A stretch of DNA of 13,911 nt, from the NCBI GenBank assembly GCA_022496185.1, contig WTXG01000557.1:1-13911 (forward strand). Reading direction: 5' to 3'. Positions 7,560-13,911 of the stretch are shown piece by piece; within the stretch, counting starts at the first letter, position 1; each line of letters opens with the position of its first letter. A program made the translations under genes and the position numbers. Under the pieces are notes generated by a model. The model did no database searches. It had not been told where the DNA came from and worked only from the letters and a program-made list of their open reading frames with translations. Source of the stretch: Multifurca ochricompacta. Its lineage: Eukaryota; Basidiomycota; Agaricomycetes; Russulales; Russulaceae.

Positions 7560-8876
7560 ATGAAGCATAAATGCATCTGTTAGTTTTGCAGGGTAGAAGG
7601 AAAGAGGGACATACACATCCTGATTGTCGTCCTCATCTAGGCCAGCCAGATCAACCAGCTGATCATCAAGATGATTGGAGCCCCAATCAAGAGGATCATT
7701 GGGGTCCTCTTCGTCTTCTGTATTGATGGTGATAGGTGAGGGGGATCTAGATTTTTTGTGCAGTCGCTCATCTCCATCCTCTTCAAGGTCCTCCAGCTTG
7801 GTCTTGCTGGACAATGCTCTTGAGAAGCTATCAGTTATGCGGGTCTCAAGGGGTTTTAAATTGTGAGCAGTCCCTGGCACACCTATATCTTTGCACAGAT
7901 CCATAGCTTGGTTAAAAGCATGATAGCGGCCAGGAATTTGCTCCTTAGGAGTGGTGTGCATAATGATATGAGGCCTTCCATTCCTATAGTGAGTTTTAAA
8001 GGAAGGAGGAGAGGGAATGGATGGCATGGTGGTGAATCAAGGAGGGGGGAAGAACGCTTGATTAGTGATGTGTGAGTGCCCCTGTGCCTTAGATTGCTGA
8101 TTATCTCGATTCTGCCTTCCAGCATGATGCCTGCATTGGTACTTGTGATCTGCCTGCTTTTCCGTGTGCTCTGGCTGTTTGCCTCCAGACTGTTTCTGCT
8201 GGCTGAAGCAAGGATCACCTCACTTCTGCTTGACTGCTGAGAGCTTATTAGCAGAATGGGGGTTTTTACCCCTGGAGCGGTCTTGCTCCCACTGAGCAAG
8301 GATGGCACTGTGGACTACTGGGAGGTTTATGTCAGAATGAGATCTTCTGACAAGGATGGTTGGGATAAGAGCCTCCCATCTAGGAGGAAGGGTGTGTAAG
8401 AGCAGCATTCCCTGCAGCATATCAGGGATGGTAACACTATTGGACTCAAGCTGCTCAAAAGCAACTTGGAGACAATTGATCTGAGGGGCAGGGTGCTTTG
8501 ATGAGTCCAAGTGGAAGTTCAGGGCCTCCTTGAAGTCCCTGAAGATTGCAGATGGTCCCACAGCACCGTACTTAGCTTTGAGGGCTACCCATAAAGCGTT
8601 AGCAGAGATCATGGAGCAGTGTTCCTGCTGAATAGAAGCCAATAGGCACAGGACAATGGTGCTGATGGCTCAATTGTCAGCATGCTCCCATTCCTTCTGA
8701 TCTCTGAGCTCATCTGCAGTGGGATGCTGCTCATCCTTGGCAGTAATTTTAAGATCAGTGCCATTGGTTATTTCCCAGAGTCCATTGGCCATGAGGTAGG
8801 CCTGCATGATTCCAAGCCATTCATGGTAGTTGGATCCATCACAGACGGGGACAATGGTAGTGAGTTGAGATGACAT
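7557..8876 (-). pseudogene. gag: Element A gag, one frame with three in-frame TGA codons
   Basis: ATG at 8876 (MSSQLTTIVPVCDGSNYHEW) matches the start of Ty1/copia Gag of the UBN2/gag-polypeptide type. The same frame stays readable to 7557 (about 440 codons) with only three stops, all TGA: at 8670-8672, near 8217-8219 and near 8034. The middle part (EHCSMISANALWVALKAKYG to about LSAVKQK) is the conserved capsid-like region. After 8219 there is a Cys/His-containing stretch (DPCFSQQ to HHAGRQNRDN) where a nucleocapsid is expected, but no classic CX2CX4HX4C knuckle. The C-terminal 156 codons are acidic (LEDLEEDGDE, NTEDEEDPNDP) with no recognised domain. The start is chosen because it begins the conserved block and lies just after the leader repeats. 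Confidence 0.82.
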
Positions 8877-9012
8877 TGTTGGGATGTGATAAGGGTTTTG
8901 ACAAAAGGGTTTGAGTAGTTGATTTCTGTAAAAGAAGTCATGGTCAGTATTGAATGTGACAACCAGTACTCAAAACACAAAGCAAAAACCCAGGCTCTTT
9001 AGACTCCATTGA
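8877..9012 (-). other. Element A leader, part next to gag
   Basis: This A/T-rich stretch between the leader repeats and the gag start shows no recognised motif. Confidence 0.4.
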
Positions 9013-9235
9013 TGTGGCCATAAAGGTGCAAATGGTGAGTTTTTAATAGCCTTATGCAGCCTTAAAGGTGCATTTTGCAGTGCAGCCATAAAGGCGCATG
9101 AACTTTTCATTCACTGGTAGCATCACTTCTGCAGCCATATAGGCACAGGAACTTATTGCAGCCATTGAAGGCACAGATAATTTTGTTGCAGCCATTAAAG
9201 GCACAAAGTATGTATTGCAGCCATAGAGGCACAAG
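9013..9235 (-). repeat. Seven imperfect repeats in element A leader
   Basis: The plus-strand core TGCAGCCATaaAGGCACA recurs near 9013, 9055, 9081, 9130, 9157, 9187 and 9216, with unit spacing of about 26-49 bases. On the sense (minus) strand the core reads TGTGCCTTTAATGGCTGCA, so most units carry an ATG. A 63-codon upstream frame (9243-9052) runs through them and repeats MAA at the unit period. The array fills most of the space between primer site and gag. Its role is unknown; RNA binding, packaging or control of gag translation would be guesses. Confidence 0.75.
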
Positions 9236-9245
9236 ATGCCCACCA

Positions 9246-9257
9246 GGGCCCATAACC
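9246..9257 (-). promoter_or_regulatory. Primer-binding site of element A (half-tRNA type)
   Basis: The minus strand reads GGTTATGGGCCC, then TGG, directly after the LTR end. It is the same 12-base core as in elements B and C and matches the anticodon arm of initiator tRNA-Met. It fixes A's LTR end at 9258. Confidence 0.82.
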
Positions 9258-9606
9258 TGAAGAATCAGGCATGGTGCAGACTGTACTTTAGATGCTACTT
9301 TACTACTCTATCTCACCTTGTATGTGTAGAGGCTTAGATGCTTTCAATAATGTGATAGCAACTTCTATTCTTGTAGCATATTTACATAGGCTTTTATATA
9401 CATCTGCATGTACTAATTGGCTATTAATCTAATTGTAAGTACAACACGTTTATAATGTGATTATAGTCACATGACCACTTTCAGATGTATTAGGATCATT
9501 AAGTATCTAAGTGATTGTGATTGGCTGCATTATCTCTGAAATGCATGATCACAATCTTATGTTGGACTGATCTCCAGTAGCTCTGTACCAGTACTCTGGT
9601 TCAACA
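9258..9606 (-). repeat. Element A 5' LTR
   Basis: The inner end (minus-strand ...TTCTTCA) is fixed by the primer site. The outer end is placed at 9606, where the minus strand begins TGTTGAACC; TG...CA termini and the partial match to TTCTTCA support this. The LTR would be 349 bases. A minus-strand TATATAAAAG is at 9391-9400. Unlike B and C, the short R/U5 (about 110 bases) shows no intron/spliced pair, only a 10-base AGCATCTAA-type repeat. The partner LTR is outside the window, so the outer end could not be checked. Confidence 0.62.
9391..9400 (-). promoter_or_regulatory. TATA box of element A 5' LTR
   Basis: The minus strand reads TATATAAAAG, about 206 bases into the proposed LTR and oriented towards A's gag. 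Confidence 0.6.
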
Positions 9607-10303
9607 AAGTGGAGTTCTGTGAAGTCGAATACACCTGTATTAGATACAAGAGAACAGACTTAAGGTCTGTCCCTGTAACCTAGTAGTCTAAATACATGTT
9701 ATAGAAGGCACATCAGAGAGAGGCACATCAAGAACAGGTACATCAGAAGGCATAAACCAAGTAAAAGGTTCTGATAAGTAATCCTAGTAGTCATGGGTTC
9801 CAGGGGTTATGCCATGGAGTGAGATAGAACAGGATGAGAGTCTAAAAGAGGGGTTGCGCCCTCTACAGATAACAGATGGTAAAGAAATTGGGGACAATGA
9901 TCAAAAAAACGCGTGCGACATAACGGTCACAATCGCGTCACAAACCGTCACACAAACTGCAAACCGTCACAGTATGTGTACAAGGAGCCAAATACATGAA
10001 GCTAGACTGGGTTATGAGCGATAGAGTAAGAGTAACAGGATCCCTGGGAAAGGCGGCAGATGGTTATCAATGGATTTTGTGTAGATAGCCGCCTAAAAAC
10101 GACGATAGACGCTGAGATGTAGAGGTGACAAGAGACAACATAGACACTGCATTCTTAAGATACATAGCTGTGACAGGGCGGTACAAAATCTATAATTGCA
10201 AACAGTATATTGTGTGTATCTAATTACTCTAAAAGCCAGCAATGTGAGTGACCAGAGGGACAAGCTCTAGCAGATGGTGGAAGGGATGTGTGCACAAAAC
10301 CTG
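9607..10303. other. Intergenic sequence without a recognisable gene
   Basis: Nothing protein-like was found; an open frame at 9809-10024 has no family features. Small repeats are visible: GGCACATCA near 9707, 9722 and 9737 (third copy GGTACATCA), an ACAGAC/GTCTGT inverted repeat near 9655, and a CpG-rich patch at 9923-9971 with CGTCACA at 9936, 9946 and 9965. There is also a GGCGGC/GCCGCC inverted repeat at 10052-10057 and 10088-10093. These may be remains of old elements. Confidence 0.45.
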
Positions 10304-10408
10304 TGTAAGGCTGTAGTTTTAACCAACATAAGACTAAGCATAACATAACTGAATTACAACTACCTTTCTAGGTAGTTTCGCTTATGTAACCTCTGACTGC
10401 GCTCAACA
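10304..10408 (+). repeat. Degenerate LTR end of the element C type
   Basis: Bases 10344-10408 align with 12772-12837 of element C: CATAACTGAATTA, the CTACC..TCTAGGTAG inverted repeat, and the ending CTGACTGCGCTCAACA against CTCAGGCTGCGTTCATCA. Upstream, ACCAACATA followed by AGACTAAGCATA looks like remnants of C's first R copy and spacer with internal deletions. No primer site follows (the next bases are TTTATC), so this is a 3' or solo LTR end. The U3 part is not recognisable. Confidence 0.65.
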
Positions 10409-10711
10409 TTTATCTCTCTTGGGACTCTTGCTTCTTATTTCCTGCCTTGTATTCTCCATGCCTTGACCATCTGACATTGCAGGCTGAGAAAATACCAGCC
10501 ATGGCCCGTTCTGGTGCCTCGTCTGCAACGTTCATTCACTAGGTGCCTGTAGTCAGTGGACAGGAGATCTGGGGTTCCAATGATAAGATGTTTTCGATGA
10601 TATGGCAGTTGTCTTATACACAGGATAAGACAATGAACAGAAAAGAGCTAGTTTTCCTGAGTAATGATCTGTAAGATACAGAGAGCTCAAAACTAAGGAG
10701 AAAGAGCCCTT
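10409..10711. other. Intergenic sequence with one unidentified short ORF
   Basis: Apart from the reading frame described separately at 10501-10674, nothing was recognised. Confidence 0.35.
10501..10674 (+). other. Unidentified short reading frame with one internal TAG
   Basis: An ATG in a good context (CAGCCATGGCC) opens MARSGASSATFIH, then TAG at 10540-10542. The same frame continues for 43 codons (VPVVSGQEIWGSNDKM... to LVFLSNDL) and closes at TAA 10672-10674. A possible splice donor, GTAAGA, starts at 10671. The residue mix looks less random than the surroundings, but no domain is recognised. It may be a fragment of a host gene or retroelement, or chance. Confidence 0.2.
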
Positions 10712-10923
10712 GTGGCTCTAGTTAGATAAACAAGTTTATACATGATGTCATACCCTACTGAAGCCTTTCCATCAGGAAAATGACATTTTGCTGGATTGGC
10801 TAGTGCTAGCCATTCCAGCCAATCCAGCAATCTGGATTCTCCGTTAGCTCTAGCGGGCTTGTCTGGATGCTTAGAGCCACTTTTCAAATGTAGAGCTACT
10901 TTTCAGAAATAGAGCTACTTCTC
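10712..10923. mobile_element. Possible miniature inverted-repeat element
   Basis: GTGGCTCTA (10712-10720) is the exact reverse complement of TAGAGCCAC (10872-10880). Inside is a perfect 14-bp inverted repeat, 10788-10801 with 10817-10830 (TTGCTGGATTGGCT). At the right end TAGAGCYACTTYTC occurs three times with a 19-base period (10872, 10891, 10910). No coding capacity is seen. A non-autonomous DNA transposon is plausible, but no target duplication was identified. Confidence 0.35.
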
Positions 10924-11513
10924 TTACCTTTTCTGGATTCACTTTAATTTTTTCTTACTCCAATTTTCACATTAAAAATACAAATCTATTATAATATTTA
11001 TACTAATACAAATTAGACTAAAGGGGACATATACAACTGGGGTCCTGGGAGTTGTGGAAACACAGAGTTGTGGAAATGCCAAAGTGAAAAAAAAACAAAA
11101 GATATTAGCTCCCAGCAGATCAGATGAACACAGAAGACTTACTATGTTGTGTCCATCGCAAGTGTTTCACCAAAACAGCATTTAAAAGATGACAGCTCCT
11201 GGTCTGATATAAGTGACCAAAGTAGAAGGGCCTAGCAACAAAAGGGCACACACAGAGAGAATGAACAGCACACCATAGCCCAAAGAGAACATCAGGATGG
11301 GCTCAAGAACACCATCTTCCTGGGAAAATGGTAATGAGAGTAAGAGAGAGCAACTCAAGAATGAAATAGGAAGGGCGTACCAAGTGCAACAAGTCAACAA
11401 CTGCTCACAGGTAAGAGAACACCAAACACACTGCATACAAGTATGACAATGTTGCTGGAAAGATGAACTAGTAGGCCTCACCGCTCTTCATGGCACCCAC
11501 ATGGTCAACTCAA
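10924..11513. other. A/T-rich intergenic sequence, no clear gene
   Basis: The first part (10930-11020) is very A/T-rich. The remainder holds only weak minus-strand splice-like signals, described under the candidate spliced transcript. A minus-strand frame at 11182-11481 encodes a hydrophobic stretch (ILMFSLGYGVLFILSVCALLLL) but crosses those signals and matches no family I know. Confidence 0.35.
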
Positions 11514-11628
11514 CTAAGTTCAAAGTTAGAAAGTTGTCAGCAATAGAAGGAAAAAAGAGCTTATATTTACCTTTCTGCATCTGGCCCTCAATAAAGAGAA
11601 AAGATCCTGTCATGGAAGGAAGTGACAT
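11045..11628 (-). other. Candidate spliced minus-strand transcript, unidentified
   Basis: On the minus strand a CT-rich stretch (about 11800-11640) precedes CACCATGTC, with its ATG at 11628. After 19 codons comes a good intron candidate at 11570-11514 (GTAAAT, TTTCTAACTTTG, CTTAG; 57 bases). Further candidates are 11380-11320 (GTACGC...TTCCCAG) and 11142-11045 (GTAAGT...CCCAG). The signals are fungal in style. However, joining the first two exons meets a TGA after eight codons, so no long protein results from the simplest splicing. It could be a decayed host gene or a non-coding RNA. Low confidence. Confidence 0.18.
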
Positions 11629-11859
11629 GGTGAGCATGAGTAACTTGGCCACAAAAGAGAGAGATGGAGGAAGAGGGAGAGGGAGATTGTGAGAGGGAAA
11701 GGAGAAAGATAAATGTGAAGACGATGCGGGGAAAGACAGCTTTTTGATTGGAGTGTGGAGTGAGAATTGTGCGTGCGGCATGGAAAATGTAGTTCCCACA
11801 CTCACACTCAATGGCAAACCAAACCAAAGAGTGCGTTGAGTGCAGATAAGGGGAACTAT

Positions 11860-11885
11860 ATAATAATAATAATTATTATTATTAT
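11860..11885. repeat. AAT/ATT microsatellite palindrome
   Basis: Four AAT-type triplets followed by four ATT-type triplets form a perfect 26-base palindrome centred on AATT at 11871-11874. Confidence 0.85.
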
Positions 11886-12313
11886 CTTTTATTTATGCAG
11901 CAGATAAGATAAAGTAATGTTAATGTTGTCAAAACTGAAGTGAATGCTTACAGAAAATAGTCCTTTAAAACCAAAAAAAGAGTGTGAAATAAAGAGAGAA
12001 AAAATAATACTATTTACTTGTGACAAGATTTGAAGGAACATATTGTGCATGCAGTGTGTAATTGTCTCTGAATTGGTTATCTGACTCACTTTGAATGATC
12101 TAATCGAGCCTGGCTGCTACTGGCCTTTCTCAATAAATTTGTGGCCATTCAGACTGTTGCGCATCTGGGTGCATTCTTATGAGCAGCATATCTCATGCAA
12201 ATTTATGGTAGTGATCCATTACCATTAAATTTCACAGACTCATGATAGGTTCTAAACTATGTGGTAGTCTGTCTTATTATTTTTTTTATTTTTTTTTTTG
12301 AACTTGAATTTAT
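11886..12313. other. A/T-rich intergenic sequence with a T tract
   Basis: No gene or known element was recognised. A T-rich tract (12279-12299) lies just before the proposed start of element C. Confidence 0.4.
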
Positions 12314-12615
12314 TGATGCGCTTGCGGGACTCAGCCCAATCACATGGCTACATCAGGGTACAATGTAACTACTGTGGTGTACAGGAGATGCCATGTCTAC
12401 GGGGACATGCAAGGTGGAAAACTCAAAGAGAAATGTCGGAAACGGATCAATGGTCAACTCAGATCAATCGCTAAGTGTGCGGTACTGATAAGCGAGTTGT
12501 GTGCTGTGCAGCAGCACTCGGACTGCGTTTTACTTTCCTGTGAATACCTTGATACCTTAGTTGATTAGATACAATCCTTTATTGTCTTGGTTACTATACG
12601 CACACTCATTTACAG

Positions 12616-12623
12616 TATTTAAG
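12616..12623 (+). promoter_or_regulatory. TATA-like box of element C
   Basis: TATTTAAG lies 27 bases before the hairpin, the same spacing as in element B. Confidence 0.6.
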
Positions 12624-12642
12624 GATGCTTTTACTGTACAGT

Positions 12643-12675
12643 TCACTTCAGTTCTGACCAACATAACTGAAGTGA
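12643..12675 (+). promoter_or_regulatory. Hairpin at the predicted RNA 5' end of element C
   Basis: TCACTTCAGTT (12643-12653) pairs perfectly with AACTGAAGTGA (12665-12675) around an 11-base loop. The last four bases of the 3' arm (GTGA) are the start of the intron, so the stem would cover the 5' splice site. The outer stem sequence (CACTTCAG) is shared with B, while the inner stem and loop differ. Confidence 0.75.
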
Positions 12676-12720
12676 GTATTTTGTTATCTTATCTTTACCT
12701 ATGTAGCTAACACGTACTAG
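12672..12720 (+). other. Predicted 49-base intron in R/U5 of element C
   Basis: It starts GTGAGT, has a branch-site candidate AGCTAACAC about 13 bases before its end, and ends GTACTAG. The flanking 23 bases (12649-12671) and 21 bases (12721-12741) recur fused and identical at 12758-12801. Confidence 0.74.
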
Positions 12721-12757
12721 TTATAACTACCATTCTAGGTAAAGACTAATCAATATA

Positions 12758-12801
12758 CAGTTCTGACCAACATAACTGAATTATAACTACCATTCTAGGT
12801 A
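12758..12801 (+). repeat. Intronless (spliced-form) copy of the R region in element C LTR
   Basis: All 44 bases equal 12649-12671 joined to 12721-12741, with the 49-base GT-AG segment missing. A 16-base spacer (12742-12757) separates the copies. Both copies contain CTACC..TCTAGGTA, a small inverted repeat. Confidence 0.88.
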
Positions 12802-12837
12802 GTTTTGCATTATCTAAACCTCAGGCTGCGTTCATCA

Positions 12838-12849
12838 GGTTATGGGCCC
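12838..12849 (+). promoter_or_regulatory. Primer-binding site of element C (half-tRNA type)
   Basis: GGTTATGGGCCC, followed by TGG, starts right after the LTR and has the same core as elements A and B. Confidence 0.82.
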
Positions 12850-13204
12850 TGGCCGTAACTGAATTAATCCAGAAGAAGATCAATTTTCACACACAAGCTT
12901 CCTTACTCAGTAATTCACGCATTTTTGCATCTCCTGATAAGGCAAGCCTCTGTTCATTTTGTAGTCCTATTCCCTGGTCCCTGGAACCAGTGGATCGGTG
13001 TAGACTGGACCCCTCACCAGGTTTCGCGCGAGCCGTGCGATGGAGCGTGGCGACACTGGAAGCACGTGGTGAGCAATCCCCTAATGGGACTGGACCCTTT
13101 GCGGTTCAGAGCGTACAGTTGGATACATCGGGGACTTGATCGTCTTCACGATCTGGGTCTGACAGCTCCTCTACCCAGATTGGAAATCATCGCTTACACA
13201 CACC
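12850..13204 (+). other. Element C leader with stem-loops
   Basis: No gene is apparent. Stem-loops seen by eye are GCCGTGC/GCGTGGC (13032-13051, with G-U pairs), GATCGT/ACGATC (13138-13153) and ATCTGGGT/ACCCAGAT (13151-13180, eight perfect pairs); the last two overlap and would compete. A CTGGT...ACCAG inverted repeat near 12974-12990 resembles the final hairpin of B's leader (1740-1766). Confidence 0.5.
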
Positions 13205-13911
13205 ATGGCATCCTGCATTTACTTTCCCACCCTCTGCTGCAATTGAGATCCTAGATGGATCTAACTGGCCAGTTTGGTCAGCGCGAATGATGGCTCTGTT
13301 CCGTTTGATGGCGTCTGAAACCACTTGCTTGAAGACAAGCCTGCTACCCTCCTGTTGACTGGGAGGCTACCGAAGGCGTTCTCGTGGCAATCCTCAAGCT
13401 CTATGCTCAGAAGGATTTTGGACAGCCGTGGCAGGACAACACTAAGTTTGTCACATGTAAGCAAATGGACGAGCCAAATGCGTCTATGGGGGAGTTGTTT
13501 ATGTCCGCGTTCAATACTTGGTCTGCCCTCACCGGCACCGCACTGGGACGAGTCCTCTCCTATGCTCCCACAATTGCAGAAACTAATGATGCCCGCGTCA
13601 CACTGAAAACAATGAGATGGAGATTTCAGATCTCCAATCAGCTTCATCCTGATCAAGGCACTGCCCAAATCGTATTCCGCCGTCGCATCCACCATACTAG
13701 CATCCGGATCTCCGAAGGATCTTACCCCTCAGACTATCCAAGAACGGATTCTGAATGAGGAGGTCGTCGGTCCGGTGCTTCCGCCTCACTCAACAAAGCC
13801 GCGCCCATTAAACAAAAATCTGACAAGAAGGCTATCAAATGTTTCTACTGTCAGAAGAAAGGGCACAAGGCCACAGAGTGCTGGAAGAAGAAAAAGGATG
13901 CGGAGGAGAAG
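13205..13911 (+). pseudogene. gag: Element C gag, degraded and cut by the window edge
   Basis: A start at ATG 13205 aligns with B's gag start. After an indel the frame gives EILDGSNWPVWSARMMALFRLMASE, the conserved Gag N-terminus. The frame then shifts near 13320, and the longest open piece runs at 13384-13758 (AILKLYAQKDFGQPWQDN..., MSAFNTWSALTG). NEMEISDLQS near 13608 matches NEMEV.DLQ in B, and further shifts follow. The last part, CFYCQKKGHKATEC (Cys codons 13840, 13849 and 13879, His 13864), is a CX2CX4HX4C zinc knuckle followed by lysines. Gag would package the RNA; this copy is broken. Protease and the rest of pol would lie to the right of the window. Confidence 0.85.

Larger units (their letters stand above)
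1..9606 (-). mobile_element. Element A: Ty1/copia retrotransposon, 3' part outside window, interrupted by element B
   Basis: Reading on the minus strand from 9606 leftwards there is a 5' LTR, a primer-binding site, a repeat-bearing leader, gag, a protease with DSGAS, the GAG-pre-integrase region and the integrase core, the order protease then integrase being typical of Ty1/copia. The element leaves the window at base 1 inside the integrase core, so reverse transcriptase, RNase H and the 3' LTR are not visible. Element B (372-6870) is inserted in the integrase zinc-binding region. The two halves of A meet in one reading frame once B and one copy of GAGCT are ignored, so A was already present when B arrived. 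Three in-frame TGA codons in gag and frameshifts near the gag-pol junction and in protease show that A is dead. The family call is firm; the outer LTR boundary at 9606 is inferred. Confidence 0.88.
12314..12837 (+). repeat. Element C 5' LTR
   Basis: The right end (GCGTTCATCA at 12837) is fixed by the primer site. The left end is proposed at 12314, where TGATGCGC mirrors the terminal CATCA; this gives 524 bases, close to B's 502. Other TG starts (for example TGTTG at 12155) are possible. The LTR has TATTTAAG at 12616-12623, a hairpin at 12643-12675, an intron-like segment at 12672-12720 and an intronless repeat at 12758-12801. Confidence 0.6.
12314..13911 (+). mobile_element. Element C: 5' part of a Ty1/copia retrotransposon, continuing beyond the window
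   Basis: In order there is an LTR, the primer site GGTTATGGGCCC, a leader of about 0.35 kb and a gag related to element B's, ending at the window edge just after the zinc knuckle. The arrangement, the gag motifs and the R/U5 duplication all place it in the same clade as B, but its LTR sequence is largely different. Frameshifts in gag show it is defective. The left boundary is the least certain point. Confidence 0.85.

Noticed and set aside
9809..10024. Plus-strand open frame of 71 codons
   Set aside because: No family resemblance, crosses the CGTCACA repeats, and no supporting context.
11488..11817. Minus-strand open frame of 109 codons
   Set aside because: Ser/Pro/Leu-rich product of a CT-rich stretch that overlaps a good intron candidate (11514-11570); more likely an untranslated leader.
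12279..12330. Minus-strand processed retrocopy ending in AATAAA and a poly(A) tract
   Set aside because: On the minus strand AATAAATTCAAGTTC precedes an A-rich tract, but no recognisable gene body or target duplication was found, and the motif coincides with the better-supported start of element C's LTR.
12344..12568. Plus-strand open frame of 74 codons
   Set aside because: It lies within the U3 part of the proposed element C LTR and has no recognised motif.

Overview
The window is a transposon-dense stretch of a eukaryotic genome, most likely a basidiomycete fungus. That assignment is an inference from three things: the Ty1/copia polyproteins, GT-AG introns of only 49-54 bases with CTAAC branch sites, and primer sites matching the anticodon arm of initiator tRNA-Met. 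No intact host gene, tRNA, rRNA or CRISPR was found.

Three Ty1/copia (Pseudoviridae-type) elements account for most of it. Element A lies on the minus strand from the left edge to about 9606, and its 3' half is outside the window. Reading leftwards it has a 5' LTR (9258-9606), a primer-binding site, a leader carrying seven imperfect repeats, gag, protease and integrase. Element B (372-6870, plus strand) is complete with two LTRs and is inserted inside A's integrase gene, flanked by the 5-base target duplication GAGCT. Element C (plus strand, from about 12314 to beyond the right edge) has a 5' LTR, primer site, leader and gag. A decayed LTR end of the C type lies at 10304-10408. All reading frames are broken by stops and frameshifts, although most catalytic motifs are still readable.

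The most interesting signal is in the R/U5 part of the B and C LTRs. Just after the expected transcription start there is a 10-11 bp hairpin, then a short intron with good splice signals, then exon 2. A few bases later the flanking exon sequence is repeated with the intron exactly absent. In other words, an intron-bearing copy and its spliced form sit side by side in one LTR. B has this in both LTRs (38 shared bases, 54- or 53-base intron) and C has it with quite different sequence (44 shared bases, 49-base intron). This suggests a reverse-transcription product of spliced RNA built into the LTR, arising repeatedly or kept homogeneous within each lineage.

Other points of note: all three primer sites match an internal part of initiator tRNA-Met, as in the half-tRNA priming known for Drosophila copia; B has a leader of about 0.9 kb with no credible gene but a dozen or more stem-loops; A's gag is one frame interrupted only by three TGA codons.

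Between 9607 and 12313 are degenerate intergenic sequences: a repeat/palindrome cluster that looks like a miniature DNA element, an unidentified short ORF, and a weak candidate for a spliced minus-strand transcript.
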